NCBI GenBank assembly: GCA_013115125.1
Contig: JABANN010000080.1
Location: 1 to 64,000, forward strand
DNA length: 64,000 nt
Reading direction: 5' to 3'
Origin: Perkinsus olseni
Lineage: Eukaryota; Perkinsozoa; Perkinsida
Of this stretch, positions 35,130 to 46,759 are shown piece after piece; within the stretch, counting starts at the first letter, position 1, and every line of letters begins with the position of its first letter. Position numbers and translations under genes: made by a program. The notes under the pieces were generated by a model. It was not told the origin of the DNA. It made no database searches and worked only from the letters and a program-made list of their open reading frames with translations.

Positions 35130-35345
35130 CATCCACTACTCAAGCTGCCCATTCTGTCTTGTGGTGGAATCGTTGAGAAGGAGACAGCGTGACATCGTGC
35201 GCAGTAGATGCAGTAGACAGATTAGCTATATTAGCTAGCGGCCCGCATTCGCGCCAAGTCAGCGCGCGGCCCTCTCTTTACTTGGCCTCCCGACTTCCTA
35301 TGTTGAGTTCCGGAGTTAGAACTGAGGAGAGACGACTACATGTCT
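35130..35345 (+). repeat. Dispersed repeat R, copy 1
   Basis: Contains GTGCGCAGTAGATG, AGATTAGCTATATTAGCTAG and CTTGGCCTCCCGACTTCCTA. Reverse-complement relatives lie at 48880-49030 and 57995-58075. The three copies cover different but overlapping parts. Confidence 0.8.
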
Positions 35346-35673
35346 CCACCACGACCCTCTCTCGCCGAGTGGCTCGAAGTGTTGCTTTTATATTTCTTCC
35401 TTCTGCCGAGATCCACATCCGAGCGGCTGATCGTACCACCACCATCACACATGTCTCGCCACGGTGCGCCGTCTCGAACATCATCTCCAGGAGCCGACAA
35501 GTCAATTTCTTAGTAAAACATCAGTCCGTTGGTAACCATTTACTCAGTGGCCTCAGATTATCTGGCCATCATGGCCCACCAGCTAGATCTTCAGTTCTCC
35601 TCCAAAGAACAGTTTTCTCAATAATCAGCTATAGCTGCGCAATTTGCAACAACACATGCACTATAACTCAGTA

Positions 35674-36258
35674 CAGTGGAGTTTCACCTGTGTTGGGTGA
35701 AACGCTAGTGTAAAACGCATAACGCATAACGCAACGCGAAATAGACGAATTTAGAGCTCAAAACGCGAAAAACGCGTAGGCGTTAAACATACCGGTTGAC
35801 GGCGTCATCCGTAACGCGTTGGCATAACGCGCGAGAGGCAAAACACAATTAACAGCACAACAAAAAATTACGATTAGAATCACGATAGAAACTGAGCGGC
35901 AGGCCCAATACCTGTTTGCTGATGATAAAGGAAATCGAAGTTAGTTAAAATTCTACAAGCGCAAACCATCCTCGGGGCTATTCTCAGAGAATAATTCTCT
36001 TCTCTGTTGGTTGTGTTCGTGCAGTTAAGTCTCGTGATAGTGAGCGATTCCCACGTTGTGTTGAGTTTTACGCGTTTAACGCAACGCTTAACGCGGTAAA
36101 CACGTTATGACGCGTTATCGCGTTAGAGTTTTTCGCGATATTGCGTTTCACGTGTGCGTTATAACGCGAAGTGTTATCTCAACATAACATATCGCGTTTT
36201 TCGCGAAAAACACTTCGCGTAAAACTGGTTTACACGTTAAACAGGTGAAACTCCAGTG
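35674..36258. mobile_element. MITE-like element, 585 bp, with 18-bp terminal inverted repeats and a CGCG-motif interior
   Basis: Left end CAGTGGAGTTTCACCTGT (35674-35691) and right end ACAGGTGAAACTCCAGTG (36241-36258) are inverted repeats with one mismatch. The interior is packed with AACGCG, CGCGTT, TTCGCG and AACGCATAACGC units and long self-complementary runs such as TATCGCGTTTTTCGCGAAAA. No open frame of note. No obvious target-site duplication flanks it. A non-autonomous DNA transposon is the simplest reading; a replication or chromatin element is an alternative. Confidence 0.65.
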
Positions 36259-36648
36259 TGGCTATTTGAGACGGGGCTCAAAGAGAGGTAAAACCGGATT
36301 CGAGAGGAGTTCGGGAAAACTGATCTAGTTTATGGATTTATGGTGAACGTATGTTCCATAGCATGACGAGGAACGCACGTGTTCACTGGGACGAACGTAC
36401 GTACTACGAGCAAAGACGCACAAAGGTGGGTACATAGCAGCAATGAAGGTAGTTGTCACTATAGTGCACACATGATACGATTTTCTTACATATCGATCGC
36501 CGATCGTGATTCAGTCCAGACACGCACTCCTCTGTTGACTACACACAATCCGATATGCTCCACACCATAAAAACACACACGTACAATCTAATAAAATAGC
36601 GATAAAACGAGATAGATAATTGGCCATTCAGTGGCTCATCAACCATGA

Positions 36649-37065
36649 CTACTCACGCTCTCTACCAGGTGGATTCATCTTTATTAAACCTCCTTGACTA
36701 TTCTGAAATGTCCAATTCCCGTCTCGAGCAGCCCGGATGGCTTGAAAAGACGCCCTGTGGTACTCTCTGCAAAGCTCTGGAAAAGTGCCGAAAGCGTCCT
36801 GTATAAACTGGAGCACAACCGCGCAAGCGGTTCGGTTCTTTCCCTCGGCTATGAAGAGGTCAAACCATTCTTGAAGCGTGGGATGTTCCTGCCCTGGCGG
36901 AGGTATGACGAGATTCAGATGTCTGAGTGGGTCCAGCCCAGTGTTGTTAGGGGGAGCGGCTTGGTCGAAAGAGTACATGCGAGGGCCCTTAAGACGGAAA
37001 TAAGGGTTGTACAACTTGACGGCGGGATTCTTCCAGTAACTGCAATATGGCCAAAACGATACAGT
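36649..37065 (-). CDS. Unidentified ORF, likely 3' exon of a duplicated gene
   Basis: The open frame ends at 36649 and reads SYWKNPAVKLYNPYFRLKG, then IPPPGQEHPTLQEWFDLFIA, then WTFQNSQGGLIKMNPPGRERE. A splice acceptor (ATATTGCAG) lies at about 37036-37044, just before SYWKNP. The composition is globular and codon use is coding-like. No family recognised and no upstream exon could be fixed. Confidence 0.4.
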   Translation of the reverse strand, partial: TVSFWPYCSYWKNPAVKLYNPYFRLKGPRMYSFDQAAPPNNTGLDPLRHLNLVIPPPGQEHPTLQEWFDLFIAEGKNRTACAVVLQFIQDAFGTFPELCREYHRASFQAIRAARDGNWTFQNSQGGLIKMNPPGRERE

Positions 37066-37689
37066 AGAATATCATAGGCCCTTCCTACTATGTTTGGAAT
37101 GCAACTTGGAGTTCAGTCCTCGGACATGAGATGCTTCCTGTTCGCACACGAGTCCCATCGAAGTAGCATTTCAGCGCTGCCCTGTGGGGTGGGCGTTTCA
37201 GCAGGTTGCTATATTCACAGTAAAGAGCGCTTCCGCTTTCGACGAGCTTTGCGTCTTGCTCCCGAGGGTAACCCTGAGAGTGAGAGCATTCAGTTTGCGA
37301 TGAGACAACAGGCACCGGGCGCGGCCCAGGTTCTTACGTCAGGGCCAGCGAAAAGGACTGTTTGGACTGCGGTACACAGGTAGAGGTTGGAAACCCAGGC
37401 CGCCGCCACTGATGCTCCTACGATGAGTTGCTTGGTCGACATACGAATGATCAGCTTTAACTTAAGATGCGGCTATCTACTTTTCACGACCGGACCACCA
37501 GGGCTGGAAATTTTAAGAGGTGTATCCTACTCGCTCATGCTGATTGCTTGCAAACGCTCTCGTGCTGGCGGCCCGAGGATACATTCTGTCAGGGAAATGA
37601 GTATCTCGTGCGAAGACGGCATCGCTCGCCTCCAGGGGCGCAGACCGCGTGGAATGACGACAGCGCAAACTGCTCAGGCTGTATCTTAG

Positions 37690-37815
37690 GAATCTTAAGA
37701 GCATCGCGTGGCCCACTGCTATTGAATAATCCGCTTTTCGCGTTCATGAAACGGGGCCCCGCCGAGCTCTTGAAGCCGGGTTTTCTTGGGACCATCCAAT
37801 CCGGTAGCAGTGAAC
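37690..37815 (+). pseudogene. Fragment of an unidentified repeated gene
   Basis: Inverted relative of 22785-23051; shared residues L.LN.P..AFM...PAEL. See that entry. Confidence 0.45.
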
Positions 37816-38187
37816 GGAAGTGGGACAGCCTCTGAGACCTTTTCTCGTTTTAGCTCTCAATAGCCGTCTCAGCAGGACGAAGATTTCGCCATGTTGCACA
37901 TTTGCATGTGTCTTACCAATGATATCAATCGTATCCTTTCAAGATTTTGTCTTCGAAAATTTCCATTTCGAAGAACCCTCAGTGTTAGTGTTGATAGTGT
38001 TAGTTGCTGCGGTTAGAATAGTGGGATTAACAGACTAGCCCTGAGAGTGATACATCGATATGAACGGTCAATTTTCCAGGGACAGATAGAGTCCTCCTGA
38101 GGCTGTATCGAGCGTGAGCATACTGGTCATACTGTGAGCACGTCCATGCAAGCCTCGTTCAAACCGAATGCACTCTGAGTGCATTTC

Positions 38188-38247
38188 CAGGCGTTTTCAG
38201 GGTCATTTCTGAGTGCAGCAATCAGAAATGGCCCTGAAACGCTCTAG
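38188..38247. repeat. Hairpin of AGGCGTTTTCAGGGTCATTT type
   Basis: AGGCGTTTTCAGGGTCATTT..TGA is followed after about 10 nt by TCAGAAATGGCCCTGAAACG, a stem of about 20 bp with few mismatches. Preceded by TGCACTCTGAGTGCA, another palindrome. No gene is seen in 37820-39120 around it. Confidence 0.75.
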
Positions 38248-39124
38248 GTTTAACAAGGAGCACCCATGGAGATCTCCACCCGCCGTCCTCTGTGTTGAGT
38301 GAGCGGCCTCCTCGCGCTAAAATTCGTAGCAATAACGTTGGTTTATGTCTGTCGCAGCAGACACTAGCGAGAGCTTGAACTAGCCTGGTCCGACGCATTA
38401 GAAGGCCTTAGCCCGAATGTCGCGGATTTTCTGCTACGTTCACACCGCTAAAGCCATCCTGGAGCAGCTATGTGTTCCCGCAGGGTAAAGAATGCCGTAA
38501 AATGATAATGATAAGATGATAAGGTAATGATAATGCCGCAATGGCCGGCATTATCTCGCTCGATCCTCTCGTAAATAGGTGGTTCGGCGCGACACTTGTA
38601 AGCTTCAACCATGGCACAACCGCGCAGACTACTCCTCAATAACAATACGGGCTTCCAATGAACATGAATAATAAGATAAATCATAGGGCGGGTTTACACA
38701 CGTTAAAGCCGTCCTCAATCTGAATCTCGTAAAGCTCAACCCCTGCCGCAGACCGCTTCAGATTCTGAAGCGATTCTGATTTCTGAAGTTCAGAAAAGTG
38801 GAGGGAGGCGAAAAGATTACCGGAAACGAGAAGTTATAGCTAGAGACAGGCCTTACAGGGCGTGGACTGCCTCGAACACCCACTAGATCATAAACACTCA
38901 TTACCTTTCTGCGACCAGCGCTACGGATAAACAGTCAAACGGGACAACGGTGATGTCACTTTCGGTCATTTATTGTGGCGAGCGGAGATATTCGTGGCGC
39001 GCGGGAAAAGTAGCAGGGGCATCTTCTTCCTCATGGGGGGTACTACCTATTTATTGTTGTTATTGTAGATCTCTTGTTCTACCTTGGTGTAGAAGTAAGC
39101 ACCCATTTGTTGTGTAATATTACT

Positions 39125-39565
39125 ATGATGACCGCCGCTTCGCCGTTGGATCCCTACAGTACCGCTGCCAATGCTTGGCGACCTCAGCAGGACTATCAGA
39201 CCGCTACTACTGGTGATGATAATAACGACGATGATTTGCAGAGGCTGATGGACGCTCTCTCTCCCGAGGACCAAGCCTGCATCAGGATGCTCCTTCGGGG
39301 GACTAAAGCGCCACAGGCTCCTGGCCTCATCCCATATACAGGTAATATGGTATCTTAGCTTCAACCGTGAAAGATACAAAATAGGTCAAGATGGTGACCA
39401 TGTTGAGAACCTTGGTCAGGTCAGCAACTTTCATCGACTCTCTTCGACAGTGGAGATCTCTCTCCTGAGTCCACCACTGCTTCCTCGTCATCCTGCAATG
39501 ACCTCACACCCCAGCCCATGCTTGCCGTGCCTTCTAGCATCATCGATGCATGCAACACCATCATC

Positions 39566-39600
<35 letters not shown>

Positions 39601-40559
39601 CCAAAGCCCTGCTTCTCCATCGTCGTGCTGCTGCTCTCCTGCTGCCCCGCCGTTGCCACACAAGGCAGATGCTACCGGCATGAGTTTAACCGCTCGAAGA
39701 AGAAAAGTAGGTCTCCCCATCTTATCAAATTTCCTCTTATTATTACCATCAGGCCCGTCGCCAAAACCGTGTTGCTAGTTGCAGCCGTTCCTCTGCCGTC
39801 AATGATCCCGAGGGCTACAGCACCCCCAACAGCCCAGTCTCCTGCGTCTCAGAGGTCACTACCGCCGCCCCTACCACCACTATTGCTATGCCCCCTCTTT
39901 CTGGTCCCACTACCATGATGATCCGTAACGTCTCCAAGCGCTATACTCAGCGAATGCTCATACAGGAGCTCACCGGTCGCGGTTTCGAGGGTACTTTTGA
40001 TTTCTTTTATCTCCCTACGGACATCTCTTCTGGGAGGAATCTGGGCTACGCTTTCGTCAACTTTCTCACCCCTGCCCTGGCAGCAACATTCAAGTCGGTC
40101 TTTCACAAGTTGCAGCTGCCCGGCAGTGGTAGTCCCTCGACGTTCGGCGATGCTGCTGGTGCCAACAACAACAACAACAACAACAACTGCCTCAGCATCT
40201 CCGTGGCTGTGGTTCAAGGTTTGAAGAGGAACTTGGACAATCTCGTCAGGAACGCTAGTGTCCACAGGATCAAAAATCCGGAGTATCTCCCCCTCGTTGT
40301 GGATCCTGTCAATGGCTGTCTGGCCCCCTACATGGTGCCACCCCATGCTGGTCACAAGCCGCAGCAGCAGACGCGTCACGGCGTCGCAAGACTGCCCTCG
40401 TCGTCGTCGTTGACTCCTCCTGTTGAGCAGCAGCAGCAGCAGGGCGGGAGGAGGCGTAGTAGTGAGAAGCACCATCATCGTCAGGGAAAGCAGAACAATA
40501 CCCAGGCAGTACAAAATGTAGTAGACGGGTCGGGAAGTTTCTGTCGTTTCTTGCAGTAG
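39125..40559 (+). CDS. Mei2-like RNA-binding protein (C-terminal Mei2 RRM)
   Basis: Exons 39125-39341, 39420-39706 and 39753-40559 join in frame (introns 78 and 46 nt) to about 436 residues. The RRM begins TTMMIRNVSKRYTQRMLIQE and continues GTFDFFYLPTDISSGRNLGYAFVNF (read in two pieces), then SISVAVVQGLKRNLDNLV and HRIKNPEYLPLVVDP. This is the special Mei2 C-terminal RRM, which in fission yeast binds meiRNA to drive meiosis; whether the role is kept here is unknown. Exon 2 has an Asn run from (AAC)n at 39564-39601, and the RRM has a second Asn run near 40165-40188, inside a family loop. The C-terminus is glutamine- and histidine-rich. Intron 1 holds a 41-bp family A element. The ATG choice (39125, with a second at 39128) is the first in frame. 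Confidence 0.88.
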
Positions 40560-42240
40560 TCATAGTGACTTTCAGGCACCCTCTGCTCTGCTGCCACATA
40601 TCCCAACCTCTTCTTTTGCATACTACCCAGCTCCCTTCGACTGCCAACAACAGCGCCAGCTGTAGTGGTCATCATCGTTATCATCAGTAGCAGCAGCAAG
40701 TAGTAGCAGCATTGGTGGTGGTGATGCTGTAGCTGATCTTAAAGGTTGTTATGTTGATTGTTTGCTCATATTTTATCAGAGTACTAGGGTCTGCCATTAC
40801 TGCAGCAGATTCTACGTACTCTGTCAAATTCGTCGTTCGAACCATCTTCATCGGTATTGGTCTATTCATGTGCTCAATGGTCATCATCATCAACATTCTA
40901 GTAAGTACTATCATCATCGTCATATTGCCTGACTTTACTGTTTGACCCCCCAGTACTTACTACCGGTGACCTCTGCTCTCCCTCTACCGCCACCACCGCT
41001 GCTGCTACGTCGCCCCTTGCTGATGTATGCTGCTCGTGCCAGGTATTGTCATCATCATCGTCGTCGTGTTGAATGACCTTTATTGTGGATTATCATTGAT
41101 GATTCTGCCCATCCCCTCCCGTTCTTTACGAAGAAGCCGAAAACTCGTGTATGGTGTTTGCCCAGACTGCGGCGGCTGCGGCACCCGTGACAGTTGGCAG
41201 CAGCAGCAGCCACTACCAACTCCCTTCTACTACTGCGTCTTGCAGTCCACCTCAACCATCTATTTTCATTGCTAGGCATCGTTATTGCCGACTACTACTA
41301 CGGTGATTTTCGCTGGAATGAGTGGGAATATCTCATCCAGTGCGAACTCCCTCTTCCCTTCGACCTCTCATCATCATCACAGCTCACAGTGGCTCAAGCT
41401 ATCACGTTCACAGAAGCCAATAATCATACAGTGACGCTATTTTCATTCTCCTACTGTTGCTCGTGGTGATGTCATTATACCGGTATGGACGAGGGTTAAA
41501 GAGCGGTTACCCCTTTTTGAGGTTGTCGACTATCGATTGGAATGGGGTTAATTTTTTCTGCTGCTGCTGCTGTTCTCTGTCATCGCCTCAGGGAGGAACA
41601 GCTCTCCCTCTGCCACAGAATCATCATCAACATCATCACTAGTTCGCCACTTATTCTTCTTCGTCATTATCGTTGTGATTTTTCCTTTGGAGCGTCGGCA
41701 GCCACGGTATGGTTGTGGCAGCGGCTCCCCCCCCAGATTATTGTTCTCCCGTCGTTGTTGTCGTGGTCGTAGTAGTAGTACTTGTCGTCATCTTCATCCT
41801 CGGTTGCAAATGACAACAGTTGATCTGGGATGTTGATTACCGTAGGTTATGGTATCACCGTAGTAGGTCTGTCTCCGTCAGCTCGTTGTATCAGCACCAA
41901 CAGCAGCAGCAGCGTTGACTCTCGGTCTCCATTATACTAGTCCCTCACAAACTACACAGAAATGGTGACGGGATTGGAGACTTCAGGCTGCTGCCTCGCC
42001 GTGATGACGTTGGCAGAGGCCGCCCAGCAGCAGCAGCGATGATGAGCACCTCAACGGATTAGTATTGGTATCATCTTCGTTGCTCCTGTGGCCCTGCTCT
42101 TGCTACTACCTTTCTTCTGTACATTGGTGGTACTACTGTTCCGCATCGATGGGAGTCTTATCATCACTACGGTCATCATCATTCCACGGTCGTTGTTGTG
42201 TTGTCCAGTACGGGGGGCCACCGACAAACCTTAGTAAACT
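40560..42240. other. Trinucleotide-rich low-complexity region, no confident gene
   Basis: CAG, CTG, CAT and TCA triplet runs abound (for example CAGCAGCAGCAG near 41200 and CAACAGCAGCAGCAGCG near 41898). All six frames give short histidine-, leucine- or serine-rich frames typical of such sequence. It may be Mei2-like 3' UTR or additional low-complexity exons. Confidence 0.5.
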
Positions 42241-44560
42241 ATGACGGCCTTCTCTTACGACCGCGCAGTCTGCTACTGCCCTAGAGCCATCAGAGACTCT
42301 TCCCACATCCCCCTGTCCGCCAAGACTGGCTGGTCCCGGGAAATTTTCAAAGTTACTGTCGGGTTAATTCACACCTGCGAGGGTGTTGGCAGCAAAGAGC
42401 TTCTCACGATGAGTCCGGTGAATAGGAGGGACATCAGCCCCTCCGCCTTGCCGCCGTCTTTACTCTACCCGTGCCGGGCATGGGAGCAATTTACTCCCGT
42501 ACGGCCGGGCAAGCGTCCCGTTGATCATCTTTTGGTATCGGTCGACATTGACTTGAAGGGAGGACGACTTCTCCTGGCCGCCGCGAAAGAGTTGTGTGAC
42601 GGGCTGCTGGCTAGCTTGAGGAGGGTCTGCGAGATCATGAAGACGATGGCCGAGGCGCTCCCGAGCTTGGAGGTCACCATTGATGCTTCTAACACGCCGC
42701 CACACCAGGCGATGGGCCTCTGCTGCTTCCTGTCGCACTTTCTGATGGGAGTCTCGAACTTGGTAGAACATCTTCGGAGGCGGGAGGTCGACAAAGAGAA
42801 TTCGGAAGAGTGGTACGACGACGAGCCTCTCATCGAGATCGAGATAACAAGATTGAGGATGGCCCATTGTGGTCTTACTTTGCAGCATCTCGCCCAATCG
42901 CTGCTCTCGGGCCGACCAAGGGTGGAGTCGGCAGCTTCGGTGGCGTTAGGAAGTTGGGATCTGTCCTCCAATGCGATCAGCGGTGAGCGAAAAGCGGAAG
43001 TCAGGAAGTCTTCGCTGCTCTCTGTCGTGAAGGTCGTATGCAAGTCTCTTAAGGAGGTAGACATCAGTTGGAACCTTCCGGGCTGTGCGGATCTCTTCCG
43101 CTCCTTCTTGCCCACTTACCCTCACGCTGCCAAAATCATCGGGGCTTCAGCAGTTCTACTACGGGAAGAGGAGGTCGGTCCGAGGAAGGGGCCCTCTGAC
43201 GCTTTTGAGTTTAACCGGACACAGAAGTGGTCCCTCCAGCCTGTCGCGAACAGTCGATCGGCGGTCGAATGGGAGCGCATCCTCAGCGAGGTTCTGTTGT
43301 CTCGGGTAAACGACGCTGTCACCAAGGTCTTCGGAGATGACACCGAGAACGGAGACGCTTACATAAGAGTGAGCGCGTCGGGCAGGCTGCTGTCGCGCGG
43401 ATGGAATCTCATCAGGTTTTCGGCTCATCATTGAGCGGCTTTGCCCTCGCCAGTACTGAAGAGAGTGATGTTGACGCCGTTGTGCTCCTGCGCGGCCACG
43501 AGAGAAGCATCGAAGATAACCTAGAGGAAGGACCGTAGATTCCCCCAGTAACGTGTCCGAAGGCGGAGCGATGCATTCCTAGGTCGTCCCCATGGCACCG
43601 GTGGTCTCGAGCCTTCGTCAACACCCTGTCGAGGTCCTTGCCCCGGACGCCCACGTCGTTCAACAGAACGAGGGGATACTTCTATAGGATGGAAGTACGT
43701 CGGACGCTGCCAGGATTTTTGATGAGAATTTTCATTCAGGTGTCCGAGGCTATTACTCGTGCCCGGGTCCCTATATTGAAGCTGAAATTAACCCTGGCCG
43801 AAGATGATTCAGTCCCTTTAGAGGTCGTGCAGGTTGACGTTTCCTTTATGAACTCATTGGGCGTGAAGAACTCGGAGCTGCTCAGAGAATATGGCAGGCA
43901 AAGAAACCAGCAGCATCCGGTCAACCGTCCCTCCGCCCTCCCCAGGTTGCACTCCTGCGTCATCCCAGTGGTGTGCGCCGTGAAGGGTTGGGCGAAGCAG
44001 AACTCTCTCGTGTCGGCCAAGAGCAACAACTTCCGAAGGCTCACATCCTACGCGTGGACTATGATGGTCATCTTCTACCTGCAAGTTCGAGTTGGCCTCC
44101 TCCCGAGTCTGCAGCGGCCACCGCTCGATAAGCGCGGAGCGACGCGGCGGCCGACCTTCTTCTTGGGTGCGCTGTCACGTCCCGTTGTGTGTTTCGCATC
44201 ATCACCTTGGCAGATTCCGACGATGAGGATCTCCAAACCGCCATTTTCAGAAGGGAAATTTGCCTGCATTATTACGACTACCGTCTGGAGGACGTCGACC
44301 AACTCGTGCGAGGCTTCTTCCGCTTCTACAGCCTTGGCGAGTTCCTCTACTCGTCCCCAATAGACATCACCACCGGGACCGTCTCGCCACCCCCGACTCT
44401 TGAGCAGCTCAGTGAAGTGTCGTCAGCGGTGAGAGCCGGTCGTTGTCTTCCACGGCCGGTCATAAGAGACCCTTTCCTTCGCCGGAAGGATCTAGCATCC
44501 AACTGTGGCGACTGGGTAGGTGGGGAAGTGTTGTCTGTAAAACACAATACTCAGATGTAG
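42241..44560 (+). CDS. Terminal nucleotidyltransferase (Cid1/TUTase-like) with N-terminal LRR-like region
   Basis: Adds U or A to RNA 3' ends. Exon 1 (42241-43368) joins exon 2 (from 43416) over a 47-nt intron, closing as YIR-VFGSSLSGFALAST. Nucleotidyltransferase core: GSSLSG and ESDVDAVVLL (catalytic Asp pair), then RARVPILKLKL with the third Asp plausible in VQVDVSFMNSLGVKN (from about 43740). Central domain: VVCAVKGWAKQNSLV, RLTSYAWTMMVIFYLQ. PAP-associated domain: QLVRGFFRFYSLGEF and VIRDPFLRRKDLASNCGDW. Exon boundaries between 43490 and 44230 are only partly resolved. Exon 1 contains LDLSSNAI-like SWDLSSNAISG and SLKEVDISWN, resembling leucine-rich repeats, an unusual fusion. No basis to choose uridylyl- over adenylyltransferase. 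Confidence 0.85.
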
Positions 44561-44616
44561 GAGAAGTCAATCTTAATAAAACACAATACTCAGATGTAGG
44601 AGAAGTCAATCTTAAT
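44539..44616 (+). repeat. 39-bp tandem duplication at the 3' end of nucleotidyltransferase 1
   Basis: Two perfect 39-bp copies (44539-44577, 44578-44616) starting AAAACACAATACTCAGATGT. Copy one carries the stop codon of the reading frame as annotated (TAG at 44558-44560). A recent duplication. Confidence 0.95.
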
Positions 44617-44619
44617 AAC

Positions 44620-45940
44620 GTATGAACAGATCAATGGTAAATCACTCGAGCCTAGTAGAAGGCAATCTCACAAACAGTGGCGCGGCCGCCTGGGACACGA
44701 CAACAGGGAGGCCGCACAGTTTTATAGTATCATAAGCATAGGAATGAGATATCAGTCGGCTGTCTTTATTTACGGATCTTGTATCGTGGGGGTGCAACGG
44801 TGATGTATGCAATGCGACCCAAACTGTTGTGCAAATCGCCTTGCTGAACTAAAGTTTACGGATGAAGTTCATCTTGAAGGTGATTTGCAAAACGGTTTCG
44901 TTCGCACTGTACACGGGGTTACCCCTATATTATCTTCTATTTATGTCATTAGTATTAGACGCTAATAGCATGCTATGTATAAAGACACGTCTCATTCTCC
45001 GTTCCCTCAGGAGTTGATTTACCGCGCCCTTCGCAGCACGGCCACGGCCTAGAGCTAGTCCCCGTCCAGTCTGTGCTGTTGCCACTCGTATGATGAATCT
45101 CAGTCACCCGCCACTAAACTCCGATAGTGTGTAGTGGCGAGGTACAGTACCGCTGCTGCTCTTGTCGTTGTTGCTGGGTTGAATACGCTTATGTAATGCG
45201 GACTTTCATATTCTTCTCCGTCTCTTGAGTTGAAATGAGTTTGAGGGAACCGATGTCTGTGTGTGTTAACCATCAGGTAACTCAAGTCAATGGTTTAGTG
45301 GAATCCTGAGATTCTGCCAATAATAACACTGATAAAGTCATCAACTAGCGTTAGGCTAAACTTAGGTTCCAAAGTTGTGCGCTTGCACAACTACAGTGTG
45401 TTTGAGTTTCAAGGCCGACGCCGAAGCACCTGTTACTCATCGCGCGCCTATCGTCTTGTGCATGCGTGCTAATACTCCAGCTACTCCCGAGTATAACTAG
45501 GTAGACAGACTCTACACTCCTTCTCGCCCTGCGTTGACTACAACAGAGAGGCAACACCAACGATGTATCTTGTTTCAAGAGGGATGAGTCCAGGCAAATT
45601 TATTGAGCACAGAAAGTAGCGCTCAGGCAGAGGGTAGGAACCGATGTTGTACATCATCACTCAAACTGAGCTCTTTTCGGTTACGAAAAATCTACGAGGC
45701 ACTCTGAATATCCGAAAGGTGGCCAAGGACGCGCGAACGAGTTGATTGTCGGCAGCCAACTGGTCATCATTTCCACCTGTGAGTCCGTTGGAGTACCACG
45801 ATGCGGAATGCTCATCTCTACACGATTGATCCATGCGACGCCGTCACGTGCTCTTTTTATCGTCTCGGTGCGAGAGAGAAAAGTTCGACTTATGCCGTCT
45901 CGCAAAGGGAGACGCTCACAGCTAACTCCTATCGGATCTC
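44620..45940. other. No gene recognised
   Basis: Holds CGCGCCTATCGTCTTGTGCATG near 45441-45462, related to CGCCGATCGTCTTGTGTATG near 49046-49065, the edge of repeat R. No gene supported. Confidence 0.5.
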
Positions 45941-45942
45941 TC

Positions 45943-46479
45943 ATGCCCTCTTCTATTCAACATTCTATCCTCATCGCGATCGGTCTTGTCCAGACGGCAA
46001 TGGGAAGCCCCGCTCCTCTGCCATCTATCGGGGTCTACGTGAGCACGCCTGACACGAAGCTTCCCCCTGGAGTATCCGGTGTCGAGGTTGAGATCAAACA
46101 CGGAGGCTTGCGGGTTGCCAATCTCGCGTTCAACCGAACTGAGGGGACACGGAGCATTATCCCTGACCTCGCTATGAGGAAAAGTTGCAGCGATATATTG
46201 ACCCCCTTTGGAAGGTATATCACAAGGAACTGCTACACACTTGGGAATGACCAAGATATTCCCAAGTTCCACAAATGCACTTTGCATGATATATTGTTCT
46301 TTACGCCGAGAGCCACACAGATCTGCGTGGATAGGGATAGTTCCGACGAGAAGGGGAAGTACTCGAGGGCGAAGCTCCACCTCGGCCGAGTGCATGTTGA
46401 TAAGTACAGAACAGCTCAGTTCAGTATCTCACTGGTGCTGGCCGAGAGCCATCGAGCGGCTGTTAGCCGAGTACTGTAG
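45943..46479 (+). CDS. Secreted protein, lineage-specific
   Basis: From ATG 45943 the frame gives 178 residues with a signal peptide (MPSSIQHSILIAIGLVQTAMG, cleavage plausible before SPAPLPS). The mature part is basic and beta-like, with four cysteines (SCSDI, RNCYTL, HKCTLH, ICVDRD) that could form two disulfides and one N-glycosylation site (NRT). Upstream in-frame sequence to 45742 lacks a plausible leader, so the downstream ATG is preferred. No family recognised. Confidence 0.5.
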   Translation: MPSSIQHSILIAIGLVQTAMGSPAPLPSIGVYVSTPDTKLPPGVSGVEVEIKHGGLRVANLAFNRTEGTRSIIPDLAMRKSCSDILTPFGRYITRNCYTLGNDQDIPKFHKCTLHDILFFTPRATQICVDRDSSDEKGKYSRAKLHLGRVHVDKYRTAQFSISLVLAESHRAAVSRVL

Positions 46480-46502
46480 ATCACGATCACTCCTACAGCA
46501 AG

Positions 46503-46757
46503 GTGGGGATGACTGATGATCGCGATCAAGCGCTTCACACCGCAGCCGACGGCCCACCACCGAGCGGAGGCGAGCCGACTGTCGACCAAGACGGGCCTAT
46601 GGACCTCTCTATGACGCGGTCACATGACCCTCCTGTTGCCAGTGTCGATACCAGTCAGGGAGGGGGACAGCTGATGGGGCGTAAAAGATCGAGGAAACAG
46701 AGCAAGCCTCGACGGGTATGGGAGAGTGATAGACGAGAAGATGATGAAGACAATTAG
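46503..46757 (+). CDS. Small hydrophilic ORF with basic nuclear-signal-like tail
   Basis: 84 codons rich in D, P, S and T, ending GRKRSRKQSKPRRVWESDRR, a nuclear-localisation-like cluster. It starts 23 bp after the secreted gene's stop, so it could be a further exon of that transcription unit or a chance frame. Confidence 0.25.
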   Translation: MGMTDDRDQALHTAADGPPPSGGEPTVDQDGPMDLSMTRSHDPPVASVDTSQGGGQLMGRKRSRKQSKPRRVWESDRREDDEDN

Positions 46758-46759
46758 TC

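Noticed and set aside
40481-42140. Gln-, Ser-, His- and Leu-rich ORFs in all frames
   Set aside because: Trinucleotide repeats give open frames in every direction; no conserved motif or splice logic.
42525-43115. Minus-strand ORF of 196 codons
   Set aside because: Lies antisense to exon 1 of nucleotidyltransferase 1 and has no motif.
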